From Rhodoferax sp. OV413 (GTDB lineage Bacteria; Pseudomonadota; Gammaproteobacteria; Burkholderiales; Burkholderiaceae_C), in contig NZ_FNJA01000004.1 in assembly GCF_900104385.1 (NCBI RefSeq), positions 1-64,000 of the forward strand: 64,000 bases of DNA, given 5' to 3'. How positions within the stretch are numbered: the first letter of the stretch is position 1; each line of letters begins with the position of its first letter. Both the position numbers and the translations under genes were made by a program. Below are positions 1-8,353 of the stretch, one piece after another. The notes under the pieces were generated by a model. That model did no database searches and was not told the DNA's origin. It worked only from the letters and a program-made list of their open reading frames with translations.

Positions 1-346
1 ATTCGCCAGCGAAGAACTTGAAGATGTTGCCGGCACGGGTGGCCTCGCCAATGCCTTCGGCCTTGGTCTTGCCTTCTTCGCGGGCCAGCAGCGTGCCCAG
101 CTCTTCGCGGCGGGCCAGGATTTCGGTGCCGATCTTGTCCAGTGCGTCGGCGCGGGCCTGCACATTGCCGGTCGACCAGGCGGGGAAGGCGGCTTGCGCC
201 GCCTGCACGGCTGCATCCAGCTGGGCCGCGTCGCCCTGGGTGTACTCGCCGATGACGTCGGACAGGTTCGACGGGTTGATGTTGGGGGCGTAGCTATTGC
301 CGGCCACCCAGGCGCCGTTGATGTAGTTGTCGTGTTTTTGGGTCAT
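1..346 (-). CDS. NAD(P)-dependent aldehyde dehydrogenase, N-terminal part (probable 2-oxoglutarate semialdehyde dehydrogenase)
   Basis: The gene runs off the left edge, so only the first 115 residues are visible, starting MTQKHDNYINGAWV at an ATG at 346. The N-terminal Rossmann-domain features of the aldehyde dehydrogenase superfamily are present (NYINGAW, then a helix rich in AVQAAQAAFPAW, then EEGKTKAEGIGEATRAG). The catalytic Cys and Glu lie outside the window. It follows kdgD by 13 bases on the same strand. KdgD yields 2-oxoglutarate semialdehyde, so the expected job is oxidation of that product to 2-oxoglutarate. Family membership is clear from the sequence. The substrate is inferred from context. 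Confidence 0.85.
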   Translation of the reverse strand, partial: MTQKHDNYINGAWVAGNSYAPNINPSNLSDVIGEYTQGDAAQLDAAVQAAQAAFPAWSTGNVQARADALDKIGTEILARREELGTLLAREEGKTKAEGIGEATRAGNIFKFFAGE

Positions 347-359
347 GCTTGTCGGTCAA

Positions 360-1271
360 TTATTGAGGGCCAAGGGACTTGATCAGCACAGCCAATTCTT
401 CCATCTCGGCGGGCTTCAAATCGGTCAGCGGCGCCCGCACCGGGCCACCGTCATGGCCGACGATGGTAGCACCGGCTTTGATGATGCTCACGCCATAGCC
501 TTCGACCCGGTTGCGGATGTTCAGGTAGGGCATGAAGAAGTTTTTCAGCAAACGGTGCTGGGTCGGCAGGTCGTCCGCAGCCACAGCATGGTAGAAGTCC
601 ATGGCGGTCTTGGGGATGAAGTTGAACACCGCCGACGAGTACACCGGCGTGCCGAGCGCCTTGTAGGCAGCGGCATAGACCTCGGCCGTGGGCAGGCCGC
701 CCAGGTAGGCGAAACGGTCGCCCATCTTCATGAAGATGGAAGACATGGTTTCGATATTGCCCACGCCGTCCTTGAAGCCGATCAGGTTCGGGCAGCGGTC
801 GGCCAGGATGGCCAGCGAGTTCGGGGTCAGCTTGGTGCGGTCGCGGTTGTAGACGATGACGCCAAACTTCACGCTATTGCAGACCTGTGCCACGTGTTCG
901 ATCAGACCTTCCTGGCCGGCTTCGGTCAAGTAGTGCGGTAACAGCAGAATGCCGTGGGCGCCCAGACGCTCGGCTTCCTGGGCATGGGCGATGGCCATGC
1001 GGGTCGGGCCGCCGGCGCCAGCAATGATGGGCACCTTGCCGCGGCAGGTGTCGACGGCGGTCTTGATGACCTGGCTGTACTCGGCGCCGACCAGCGAGAA
1101 GTATTCACCCGTGCCGCCGGCGGCGAACAGAGCGGAGGCGCCGTACGGGGCCAGCCATTCCAGGCGTTCGATGTAGGTCTTGGGACGGAAGTCGCCATTC
1201 GCATCGAAGTCGGTGATGGGGAAAGACAGCAGGCCGGAGCCCATGATGGTTTTGAGGTCTTGAGGTGTCAT
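360..1271 (-). CDS. kdgD: 5-dehydro-4-deoxyglucarate dehydratase (KdgD)
   Basis: A 303-residue member of the DapA/N-acetylneuraminate lyase TIM-barrel family, the usual length for KdgD. It converts 5-dehydro-4-deoxy-D-glucarate to 2-oxoglutarate semialdehyde, water and CO2. Visible features are the GTGE phosphate/carboxylate-type motif near residues 53-56, Tyr141 in YNRD (proton relay) and the Schiff-base Lys167 in GFKDGVGN. It lies downstream of uronate dehydrogenase, a lactonase and a TRAP transporter, and directly upstream of the semialdehyde dehydrogenase. This is the order expected for oxidative hexuronate breakdown. A glucarate/galactarate dehydratase, needed before KdgD, is not in the window. 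DapA itself is less likely given this context and the match to KdgD sequences. Confidence 0.93.
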   Translation of the reverse strand: MTPQDLKTIMGSGLLSFPITDFDANGDFRPKTYIERLEWLAPYGASALFAAGGTGEYFSLVGAEYSQVIKTAVDTCRGKVPIIAGAGGPTRMAIAHAQEAERLGAHGILLLPHYLTEAGQEGLIEHVAQVCNSVKFGVIVYNRDRTKLTPNSLAILADRCPNLIGFKDGVGNIETMSSIFMKMGDRFAYLGGLPTAEVYAAAYKALGTPVYSSAVFNFIPKTAMDFYHAVAADDLPTQHRLLKNFFMPYLNIRNRVEGYGVSIIKAGATIVGHDGGPVRAPLTDLKPAEMEELAVLIKSLGPQ

Positions 1272-1311
1272 ATGTGTGCTCTCTGGTGAAATTTAATGAA
1301 TGGGCGGAAGC

Positions 1312-2286
1312 TCAATCCAGCTTGATCTGGGCCTGGGCCACGACCTGGGCCCAACGGCTGCGTTCGCGGTTGAAGAACTGGTCTTGCTCGGCCGATGGCA
1401 TGGTCACCACTTCGGCGCCCTGCCCGGTCAGGCGCGAACGGATGTCGGCGCTGCGGATGATCTTGATGAGTTCGGCGTTCAGGCGCGCGATGATGGCCGG
1501 CGGTGTGCCATTGGCCACCAGCGTGCCCTGCCAGGTACCGGACTCGAAATCGGCAAGGCCTTGCTCGGCCAGGGTCGGCACATTGCCCACCAGCGGCATG
1601 CGGGTCTTCTTGGAAATGCCCAGCACCTTGAGCTTGCCGCTCTGCACATGCGGCAAGGTGGCCAGCATGCCGTTCATCAGCACCTGGGTTTGGCCACCGA
1701 TGGTGTCGGAGATGGCCTGCACGCCGCCCTTGTAGGGCACGTAAATCCACTTGGCGCCACTGGCGCGCTCCACCGCCACACCGGCAATGTGCGGTGCACT
1801 GCCCATGGCGGTGACGGCAAAGTTCAGGTCGGTGGTCTTGGACAACGCGACCAATTCCTTCAGATTGTTGGCCGTCACCGAGGGGTGCACCACCAGCATG
1901 TGTGGCGAATAGGCCAGCATGGTCACGCCACGCAAATCCTTGCTCGGGTCAAATGCCAGCTTGGTGTAGACCGAGGGGCTAATGGCCAGCGCACCTACGT
2001 CGCACAGCAGTACCGTATGGCCGTCCGGCGCCGACTTGGCGACGAAATCGGCACCCAGGTTGCCATTGGCACCAGGCTTGTTTTCCACGATCACCGACTG
2101 CTTGAGCGCTTCGGCCAGCGGCTGGCTGATAGCGCGGGCAATGATGTCCGACGAACCGCCGGGTGGGTAAGGCACGATCAGCTTGATAGGCTTGCTGGGC
2201 CAGGCCTGGGCCTGGCTCAGGGATGGCATACCTACCGTAGCCAATGCGCCAGAGGCCAGCAATACACTTCGACGATTCAATTTCAT
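1312..2286 (-). CDS. Bug/TctC-family tripartite tricarboxylate transporter substrate-binding protein
   Basis: A 324-residue periplasmic binding protein with an N-terminal signal peptide (MKLNRRSVLLASGALATVGMP). The family opening WPSKPIKLIVPYPPGGSSD follows, with NKPGANGNLGADFVAKSAPDG after it; these form the ligand loops of Bug proteins. It has a good ribosome-binding site (AGGAG) before ATG at 2286. It sits between dctM and kdgD in the uronate operon, with 21 bases to dctM. No TctA or TctB membrane partner is encoded nearby, so it is an orphan binding protein as is common in Comamonadaceae. A role in sensing or binding a uronate or aldarate is inferred from position only. Confidence 0.9.
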   Translation of the reverse strand: MKLNRRSVLLASGALATVGMPSLSQAQAWPSKPIKLIVPYPPGGSSDIIARAISQPLAEALKQSVIVENKPGANGNLGADFVAKSAPDGHTVLLCDVGALAISPSVYTKLAFDPSKDLRGVTMLAYSPHMLVVHPSVTANNLKELVALSKTTDLNFAVTAMGSAPHIAGVAVERASGAKWIYVPYKGGVQAISDTIGGQTQVLMNGMLATLPHVQSGKLKVLGISKKTRMPLVGNVPTLAEQGLADFESGTWQGTLVANGTPPAIIARLNAELIKIIRSADIRSRLTGQGAEVVTMPSAEQDQFFNRERSRWAQVVAQAQIKLD

Positions 2287-2307
2287 GGTTTTCTCCTGGT
2301 CCCGGGT

Positions 2308-3597
2308 TTACTTGAACAGACTCGGCAGCCACAACGAGAACGCCGGTACGTACGTCACGAGCAGCAGGCATGCGGTCAGCGCGCCATAGAAGGGAAGGAT
2401 GGATTTCATGACCTCCCCCACCGATATCTCCCCGATGGCGCAGCCCACGAACTGTGTGACCCCCACCGGTGGCGTATTCAGGCCCAGCGCGCAGTTGATC
2501 AGCATCACGATGCCGAACTGCACCGGGTCCATGCCGAACTGGGCCGCGATGGGCAAGAAGATGGGCGTGCAGATCAGGATGGTGGCGGCCATGTCCAGGA
2601 AGGTGCCCAACACGAACAACAGCACGTTGATCATCAAGAAGATCACCCAGGGTGTCGCCGAGAAGGATGTCATCAGCGCGCCGGTCTTCTGTGGCACTTC
2701 GTACAGCGCCATGAAGTAGCCGAAGGCCGAGGAAATACCGATCAGCAACAGCACCACGCCGGTCGTCTTGCAGGCCTTGGCGCAGGCCTTCAGGAAATGC
2801 TGCCACGACAGCGAGCGGTAGACCAGCACCGTGACCAGCAGCGCCCACAGCACAGCCGTAGCAGCCGACTCGGTAGCGGTAAAGACGCCAGACAAGATGC
2901 CTGCCAGGATGATGACCACGATCAAAAGACCGGGCAGCGAACCCAGGAAGGCTTTCAGTACTTCCTTCCAGCCGGGGAAGCTACCGCGGGTGGGATAACC
3001 GCGCTTGACAGCCACGTAATAGGCGGCAGCCAGGTTGCACAGCGTAAGGATCAGCGCGGGAATCACACCGGCCAGAATCAGGCTGAACACGCTGACGGAC
3101 GCAATGCCGGTAGTAGCGAGCGCGAAGATGATTAGGTTGTGCGAGGTAGGCATCAGCGCACCGACCAGCGCCGCGTGCGTGGTCACGTTGACGGCGTAGT
3201 CGGCGTCGTAGCCTTCCTTCTTCATCAACGGAATCATCACCGAGCCCATGGCCGACACGTCGGCCAGCGGCGAGCCGGCGACGCCGCCGAACAAGGTACA
3301 GCCGATCACGTTGCTCATGCCCAGGCCACCGCGCACATGGCCGACCAGGCTGTTGGCGAAACGCACGATGCGGTCGGCAATGCCGCCGTACAGCATCAGC
3401 TCACCCGCGAACACGAAGAACGGGATGGCCAGGAAGGAGAACACCTGCATGCCGCCCACCATCTTCTGGAAAACGATGGCGATGGGCATGCCCGAATACA
3501 ACACGGTGCAGACCGAGGCGAGCCCGATCGAAAAGGCCACCGGCACGCCCAGTACCAGCAGCAGCGCAAAGCTCAATGAGAGAACAGTCAGTTCCAT
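2308..3597 (-). CDS. dctM: TRAP transporter large permease (DctM)
   Basis: A 429-residue integral membrane protein, a typical DctM length, with about twelve hydrophobic segments spread over the whole chain. The conserved DctM region AGSPLADVSAMGSVMIPLMKKEGYD is seen around residues 107-131. DctM is the ion-coupled transport channel of tripartite ATP-independent periplasmic systems. The gene follows dctQ by 13 bases and precedes the Bug gene. With DctP and DctQ it forms a complete TRAP importer, very probably for hexuronates given the catabolic genes on both sides. Confidence 0.93.
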   Translation of the reverse strand: MELTVLSLSFALLLVLGVPVAFSIGLASVCTVLYSGMPIAIVFQKMVGGMQVFSFLAIPFFVFAGELMLYGGIADRIVRFANSLVGHVRGGLGMSNVIGCTLFGGVAGSPLADVSAMGSVMIPLMKKEGYDADYAVNVTTHAALVGALMPTSHNLIIFALATTGIASVSVFSLILAGVIPALILTLCNLAAAYYVAVKRGYPTRGSFPGWKEVLKAFLGSLPGLLIVVIILAGILSGVFTATESAATAVLWALLVTVLVYRSLSWQHFLKACAKACKTTGVVLLLIGISSAFGYFMALYEVPQKTGALMTSFSATPWVIFLMINVLLFVLGTFLDMAATILICTPIFLPIAAQFGMDPVQFGIVMLINCALGLNTPPVGVTQFVGCAIGEISVGEVMKSILPFYGALTACLLLVTYVPAFSLWLPSLFK

Positions 3598-3610
3598 TTT
3601 TTTCTTTCAG

Positions 3611-4204
3611 TCAGTACCAGGACGGAACAACTTCTTCGTTTCGGAGCAGCGCAACAATGTGCTCGATGGAGAACATCACGATCAGCACGCCGGCAATCAC
3701 CAGCGACAGATAGTCGATGCCCACGGGCAGGTGCAGCATGGGGTCGAGTTCGTCCCACTTGAGGCGGGTCCAGAGCATGCCACTCTGCACCATGATTCCG
3801 CCGAACAGCGCCACCAGCATATGGATCAGGATTTCCAGCTTCAGGCGCAGGGCTTCGGGCAATAGCGAGACCAGCGACTCCAGGCCAATATGACCAGCAT
3901 CGCGCACGCCCACCGCCACGCCGAGTGCGGTCACATACAACACCAGTTGCAAGGCCAGGGCTTCAGCCCAGGTTGGCGTGTCGTTGAACACATAGCGGCC
4001 GACCACCTGGATCTGCACGCTCAGAATGATGCCAATCAGGCAGAAGATCGCGAGGACCAGGCAGATTTTGCTCAGCAGTCCGCACAGGCGCGAGTAAGCG
4101 TGGCGCGCAGGCGGGCGCGCATGTTCGGCGTCAACGCCCGGGGCGACAGCGCTCACGGCCGCCGTGGTGGCCGCGGCCGCAGCCGATGTATGGGGTGCAC
4201 TCAT
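3611..4204 (-). CDS. dctQ: TRAP transporter small permease (DctQ)
   Basis: A 197-residue protein starting MSAPHTSAAAA at the ATG at 4204, chosen because AGGAA lies just upstream. A longer frame from 4261 would begin inside the intercistronic hairpin and has no ribosome site. After an unusually Ala-rich, probably cytoplasmic, extension of about 40 residues come four membrane segments. The family signature QIQVVGRYVFNDTPTWAEALA is present. DctQ joins the binding protein and the large permease in the TRAP complex. It lies between dctP and dctM. Confidence 0.9.
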   Translation of the reverse strand: MSAPHTSAAAAATTAAVSAVAPGVDAEHARPPARHAYSRLCGLLSKICLVLAIFCLIGIILSVQIQVVGRYVFNDTPTWAEALALQLVLYVTALGVAVGVRDAGHIGLESLVSLLPEALRLKLEILIHMLVALFGGIMVQSGMLWTRLKWDELDPMLHLPVGIDYLSLVIAGVLIVMFSIEHIVALLRNEEVVPSWY

Positions 4205-4225
4205 GGGATTCCTAGGTGGACGCGC

Positions 4226-4259
4226 GAAGCCCGGGCCGGCCACTGCCGGACCGGGCTTC
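4226..4259 (-). other. Intercistronic stem-loop between dctP and dctQ
   Basis: A strong hairpin. Nine bases (GAAGCCCGG, 4226-4234) pair with 4251-4259, and the inner CCGGC pairs with GCCGG around a 4-base loop at 4241-4244, with one bulge. There is no T-run on the minus strand, so it is not a standard terminator. Such structures behind solute-binding-protein genes often stabilise the upstream mRNA, which would raise DctP over the membrane subunits. That role is inferred. Confidence 0.7.
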
Positions 4260-4274
4260 AAACGGTCGCTGGCT

Positions 4275-5264
4275 TTACTTGTTGTCCTGAACGGCCTTCA
4301 CCAGACGCTGCAGGTCAGGTGTGGTGATGAACTTGGCGTACACGGGTGCCATGGCGGCCTTGAACGAGGCTTTGTCCACGTCGGTCACGATCTGCGAGCC
4401 GGCCTTGGTCACAACGGCCAGGGCCTTGGCTTCCTGCTCGTCCCACTTCTGGCGCTGGAACGTCACCGATTCCTTGGCCGCAGCACGGAACATGGCTTGG
4501 TCGGCCGGCGTCATCTTGTCGAAGATCGCCTTGGACATCACCAGCATTTCAGGCGCCATGGAGTGTTCGGTACGCGAATACACCTTGACCGCTTCGTAGT
4601 GCTGGAAGCCTTCGTACGAAGGGATGTTGTTTTCGGCGGCATCGATCAGGCCGGTCTTCAGTGCGGTCAAAACTTCACCGGTAGGCATGGGGGTGGCATT
4701 GGCACCCATGGCGCCCACCAGGGAAACCCACAGCTCGGACTGCTGTACGCGAATTTTCAGGCCCTTGGCATCGGCGATGTTACGCACGGGCTTCTTGGCG
4801 TAGATGGAACGTGCACCGCTGTCGTAGAACGCCAGACCGACCAGACCTTGGCTTTCGCAGCCCTTCAGGATCTCCTCACCGATGGGGCCGTCCAGCGACT
4901 TGCGCATGTGGGCAATAGAGTCGAACAGGAAAGGCATGGTCGGCACCAGGCTCTTCGGGCAGATGGAGTTCAGCGAGCTGATGTTGACACGGTTCATCTC
5001 CAGCGCGCCGATCTTCACCTGGTCCAGCGTTTCTTTCTCGGAACCGAGTGCGCTCTTGTTGAACACCTTGATCGTGTACTTGCCACCGCTTTGCTTGGAC
5101 AACACTTCGCTCATGTGTTTGACGGCGGCGACGGTGGGGTATTCGTCGCTGTTGTGCACGTCGGCCGAGCGGAACTCGACAGCCTGGGCAGAAAGGCACA
5201 GGCTGGCCAGCACGCTGGCGGTCAGCGCGGCAGCGCGGAAGGAAGGACGGCGGATAGATTTCAT
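4275..5264 (-). CDS. dctP: TRAP transporter substrate-binding protein (DctP), probable hexuronate binder
   Basis: A 329-residue periplasmic protein with a clear signal peptide ending ...LCLSAQA before [15 protein letters not shown]. DctP-family features include [17 protein letters not shown], the conserved arginine motif [11 protein letters not shown] that holds the ligand carboxylate, and [21 protein letters not shown]. Polaromonas DctP proteins next to uronate dehydrogenase genes are known to bind D-glucuronate and D-galacturonate. The same specificity is inferred here from the operon. It is the first transporter gene after the lactonase. Confidence 0.92.
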   Translation of the reverse strand: MKSIRRPSFRAAALTASVLASLCLSAQAVEFRSADVHNSDEYPTVAAVKHMSEVLSKQSGGKYTIKVFNKSALGSEKETLDQVKIGALEMNRVNISSLNSICPKSLVPTMPFLFDSIAHMRKSLDGPIGEEILKGCESQGLVGLAFYDSGARSIYAKKPVRNIADAKGLKIRVQQSELWVSLVGAMGANATPMPTGEVLTALKTGLIDAAENNIPSYEGFQHYEAVKVYSRTEHSMAPEMLVMSKAIFDKMTPADQAMFRAAAKESVTFQRQKWDEQEAKALAVVTKAGSQIVTDVDKASFKAAMAPVYAKFITTPDLQRLVKAVQDNK

Positions 5265-5299
5265 GGACTTGTCTCCTGATTAGAATTAAAAATGCTCGT

Positions 5300-6205
5300 T
5301 TAGAGCGACATGGGAAAACGCGAAAACACAGGTTCAGGCAAGCCGCGCACGCCAGGCTGCAAGGCAAACACCGCGCCGTTCAGGCCCGGTGCAGCGGGGT
5401 CTACGGTGCCGGGCTGGATAGAAGCCACGTACAGCACATCCAGATTGGCGCCACCAAATGCACACATCGATGGCTTGGCCACTGGCACTTCCAGCGAGGC
5501 CAGCAACTGGCCTTGCGGATCAAAACGGTGCACCAGGCCGGCGTCGTTGGCGCAGATCCAGTAGCAGCCCTCAGCATCCACCGCCGCGCCATCCGGGCGA
5601 CCCGGCAGAGGCTGCATGTCGACAAACAGGCGGCGGTGTGCCAGCTCGCCACTGACGGCATCAAAATCAAAAGCCCAGATCTTTTGCACGCTGGGGTGCG
5701 AATCGGACACATAGGCGGTGGCGCCATCGGGGCTGAACGCCAGCCCGTTGGGAGTGATCAGGCCATCCAGCCGGGCCGGGCTCAAGCCGATTTCATCCAG
5801 GCAGTACAGGCAACCCAAAGGCGAGGCCAGGCCCATGTCCATCACCATGGTGCTGATCCAGAAACGGCCTTGCGCGTCGCACCTGCCGTCGTTGAAGCGC
5901 ATGCCGGGTGCAGGATGGGTGACGGCCGCCAGGCAGTCCAGTTGCACGGCGGGCGCCTCGCCCAGCTGCACCACATACACGCCGGTTTCCATGGCCGCCA
6001 CGATGCGGCCTACGGCCGGGGTCAGGGCAATGCAGCCCACGCGCTCGGGCAGGGTCCAGCTCTGCACCGCATCGCTTGCCGGGCTCCAGCGGCGGATCTG
6101 CTTACCTTCGATGTCCACCCAGTACAGGGCGTTTTCGGCCACCGACCACACCGGGCATTCGCCCACGCGGTCGCGGCTGCTGGCAATCGCCTTGGCGGTG
6201 CTCAT
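5300..6205 (-). CDS. SMP-30/gluconolactonase-family lactonase (probable aldarolactonase)
   Basis: A 301-residue six-bladed propeller of the SMP-30/regucalcin family. The expected metal and active-site residues are visible: Glu16 in GECPVW, Asn105 in RFNDGR, Asn153 in TPNGLAFSPDG and Asp205 in RPDGAAVD. The start at 6205 (MSTAKAIASSRDRVGE) overlaps the stop of uronate dehydrogenase in an ATGA arrangement, implying translational coupling. A longer open frame upstream is antisense noise. Uronate dehydrogenase makes aldaro-lactones, so opening of galactaro- or glucaro-lactone is the natural function. The exact lactone is inferred. Confidence 0.88.
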   Translation of the reverse strand: MSTAKAIASSRDRVGECPVWSVAENALYWVDIEGKQIRRWSPASDAVQSWTLPERVGCIALTPAVGRIVAAMETGVYVVQLGEAPAVQLDCLAAVTHPAPGMRFNDGRCDAQGRFWISTMVMDMGLASPLGCLYCLDEIGLSPARLDGLITPNGLAFSPDGATAYVSDSHPSVQKIWAFDFDAVSGELAHRRLFVDMQPLPGRPDGAAVDAEGCYWICANDAGLVHRFDPQGQLLASLEVPVAKPSMCAFGGANLDVLYVASIQPGTVDPAAPGLNGAVFALQPGVRGLPEPVFSRFPMSL

Positions 6206-7011
6206 TGCTCGTACGGCCCCATGCGCACAAAGGCGCCACCCTGGTGCAGGGCTGCGGGGTCGCTGAAATCGGGCGCGGGGGTGCGCGCAAAGACCGCTTC
6301 GCGGAACACGTCGGAACTGTCTTGCGGCACATAGCCAACGTGGCGGGCGCGGGAGTTGTCCCACCAGGTCACGGAGTTGTTCGACATGCCGAAAATGATG
6401 CTGAAACCCAACGCCGGCGTAGTCAGACAGGCGGTGATCAGGCGGTGCAGGTCGCCGTAGCTCAGGAAAGTGGCCAGCATACGGCGGTCCCGCGGCTCGG
6501 GGAACGAAGAACCAATGCGCACGCAAGCGGTTTCGATGCCGTAGCGGTCAAAGTAGTAGCGCGCCAGGTCTTCACCAAAAGCCTTGCTCAGGCCATAGTT
6601 GCCATCGGGCCGGGCCGGGGCGTCGGCGGTGATGGTTTCGTCCTGGCGGTAAAAACCGGTCACATGGTTGGAGCTGGCAAACACCACCCGCTTCACGCCA
6701 AACTTGCGGGCCGCTTCGTACAGGTTGTAGGTGCCCAGAATATTCGCCTGCATGATGGGCAGGAACGGGCCGTCGAGCGACTTGCCGCCCATGTGCACAA
6801 TCGCGTCCACGCCCTGCACCATGGCATCTACCGCCGCGGCATCAGCCAGGTCGGCCAGCATGATTTCCTCGCCCTCGGCGGCAGCGCCGAAGTCCACCAC
6901 ATCGGACAGACGCAGCGTGTTGCAGTTCTGTTTGAGGCTCTCGCGCAGCACCTTACCCAGGCCCCCTGCGGCGCCGGTTAACAATATCTTTTCATGCTGC
7001 TTGATGGCCAT
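6202..7011 (-). CDS. udh: Uronate dehydrogenase
   Basis: A 269-residue NAD-dependent extended-type SDR/epimerase-family enzyme. Visible are the Gly-rich loop TGAAGGLGK (12-20), Ser113/Ser114 in FASSNHVTGFY, and the Tyr139-x3-Lys143 pair in NYGLSK. These match uronate dehydrogenases, which oxidise D-galacturonate and D-glucuronate to the lactones. The start MAIKQHEKILLTG at 7011 is chosen because upstream residues in the frame look non-coding and the Rossmann strand follows at once. It is first in the operon behind the promoter and operator shared with the GntR gene, and it overlaps the lactonase start by 4 bases. Confidence 0.92.
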   Translation of the reverse strand: MAIKQHEKILLTGAAGGLGKVLRESLKQNCNTLRLSDVVDFGAAAEGEEIMLADLADAAAVDAMVQGVDAIVHMGGKSLDGPFLPIMQANILGTYNLYEAARKFGVKRVVFASSNHVTGFYRQDETITADAPARPDGNYGLSKAFGEDLARYYFDRYGIETACVRIGSSFPEPRDRRMLATFLSYGDLHRLITACLTTPALGFSIIFGMSNNSVTWWDNSRARHVGYVPQDSSDVFREAVFARTPAPDFSDPAALHQGGAFVRMGPYEQ

Positions 7012-7117
7012 GTTTTTTCCGATGAACCTGAAAGTTAAAGTAAGCACTGACCTAGGGGCTCTACCGCTGGACATTTCCAGAGGCTTTGCTAAAGTGGTGC
7101 CGAAGGCGCCACACATC

Positions 7118-7139
7118 AGTCATGTGTTGTCTGATGACT
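7118..7139. promoter_or_regulatory. Putative GntR-family operator (inverted repeat) between udh and the regulator gene
   Basis: AGTCAT (7118-7123) and ATGACT (7134-7139) are perfect reverse complements separated by 10 bases. The repeat lies over the predicted transcription start of the udh operon and just upstream of the GntR gene. This is the usual place for a FadR-type repressor to control both itself and its operon. The binder is inferred. Confidence 0.55.
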
Positions 7140-7142
7140 TAG

Positions 7143-7172
7143 ATTTTGATAAAACCCACACTCCCCTGTCAA
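7143..7172 (-). promoter_or_regulatory. Putative sigma70 promoter of the uronate operon
   Basis: On the minus strand a perfect -35 TTGACA (7172-7167) is followed after 18 bases by CAAAAT (7148-7143), a four-of-six -10 match. Transcription would start near 7136, inside the inverted repeat. On the plus strand TTGTCT (7127-7132), 17 bases, then TAAAAC (7150-7155) could serve the GntR gene. Confidence 0.5.
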
Positions 7173-7182
7173 GGCTTTTTTG

Positions 7183-7974
7183 ATGGCACCCGTACAAACC
7201 CTTAGCTCCTTGGCCCATTCTGGCGACAACTCTGCAGCTACTGCCGCCACCCGCCCCAGAAGGCCGCGCGGCCTGGTGTCGGAAATCGTCGAAGCCCTGG
7301 TGCTGAGCATCCGCCAAGGGCAGCTGCAGCCCGGCGACAAGCTGCCCACCGAGGTCGAATTCATGGCCCGGTTTGACGTCAGCCGCACCGTGGTCCGCGA
7401 AGCCATCTCCAAGCTCCAGGCATCGGGCCTGGTGGAGACGCGGCATGGCATTGGCACCTTTGTGATCGAGCCGCCCGACACCCGCAACTTCAAGATTGCC
7501 CCCGAAGACTTCGCTACCGTGGCCGATGTGATCGCCCTGCTGGAGCTGCGCATCAGCCTGGAAACCGAGGCCGCCGGTCTGGCGGCCCAACGCCGCACCC
7601 CGGCCAACCTGGTGCAGCTGGAAGCCGCGTTGCAGAACTTCAAGGACGCGATTCCCCACGAGTCAGATGGCGTGCCCGCCGACTTCCAGTTCCACATGGA
7701 GGTCGCCCGCGCCACCGGCAACCAGCACTTCGCCGATCTGATGACCTATCTGGGCACCATGATCATTCCGCGCACCCGCGTCAAAACCCTGGAAAACGTT
7801 CCCGAGGGCCGGCTCGCCTATCTGCAAAAAGTGCACGCCGAGCACGAGAGCATCTACCACGCGATCCGCGACCAGGACAGCGACTCGGCCCGCGCCGCCA
7901 TGCGCACCCATTTGTCGAATAGCCGCGAGCGCCTGCGCAAAAGCCAGCCGCTGGACAGCGCACCCAGTAACTAG
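7183..7974 (+). CDS. FadR-subfamily GntR transcriptional regulator
   Basis: A 263-residue regulator. The winged helix (about residues 25-100) contains LQPGDKLPTEVEFMARFDVSRTVVREAISKLQASGLVETRHGIGTFV, the standard GntR DNA-binding unit. It is followed by an all-helical FCD ligand domain with metal-type residues (FQFHMEVARATGNQ, HAEHESIYHAI). ATG at 7183 is preferred over the adjoining TTG at 7180. It is divergent from udh and very probably represses the uronate operon, releasing DNA when a uronate or pathway intermediate binds. The effector is not deducible from sequence. Confidence 0.9.
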   Translation: MAPVQTLSSLAHSGDNSAATAATRPRRPRGLVSEIVEALVLSIRQGQLQPGDKLPTEVEFMARFDVSRTVVREAISKLQASGLVETRHGIGTFVIEPPDTRNFKIAPEDFATVADVIALLELRISLETEAAGLAAQRRTPANLVQLEAALQNFKDAIPHESDGVPADFQFHMEVARATGNQHFADLMTYLGTMIIPRTRVKTLENVPEGRLAYLQKVHAEHESIYHAIRDQDSDSARAAMRTHLSNSRERLRKSQPLDSAPSN

Positions 7975-8054
7975 CGAACGCCAGGCCATCCAAGGGTTAG
8001 TCCGCGGCGCCAATGGCAACTCCAGTTGTAGGATGACTGGCTAATTTTTAGCCC

Positions 8055-8328
8055 TTAGAACGTGTTCAAGGTCTTTTTGGGGCCGCGTTGGGGTGCAATC
8101 GGGATGAGTTGGTTGTCGGAGACCGCAGCATGGGCTCTCTGCCCATGCAAGGGCTACGGCAGACAAATCGCCCGATTTCACCCCAACCCGAAGGGCCGGT
8201 ACCTTTTCGGGCGCTCTGCGTCGTTACAAAACCAGCCAAGGCATCAGCCTTGGCTTGGGTTTTGCGCCTAGCAGCGCATCCCGAAAAGGTACCTGCGCGG
8301 CCCCAAAAAGACCTTGAACACGTTCTAA
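8055..8328. mobile_element. MITE-like palindromic element with 33-bp perfect terminal inverted repeats
   Basis: The 380-base space between the GntR and Bug genes is mostly this element. Its ends (8055-8087 and 8296-8328) are perfect 33-base inverted repeats starting TTAGAACGTGTTCAAGG. Inside are two palindromic halves. The first is 8086-8188, with an outer arm near GTTGGGGTG-AATCGGG and an apical stem GCATGGGC/GCCCATGC at 8128-8148. The second is 8198-8293, with arm GGTACCTTTTCGGG and a central GCCAAGGC/GCCTTGGC stem. There is no credible coding sequence inside. A TA lies at each outer edge, which may be a target duplication. The parent transposon is not in the window. Confidence 0.65.
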
Positions 8329-8353
8329 AACCTATAACACCATTGGAGACACC

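Noticed and set aside
1300-3135. A 611-codon plus-strand open frame across the tctC/dctM region
   Set aside because: It is antisense to two clear transporter genes, His/Gln/Arg-rich, without domains; a GC-rich shadow frame.
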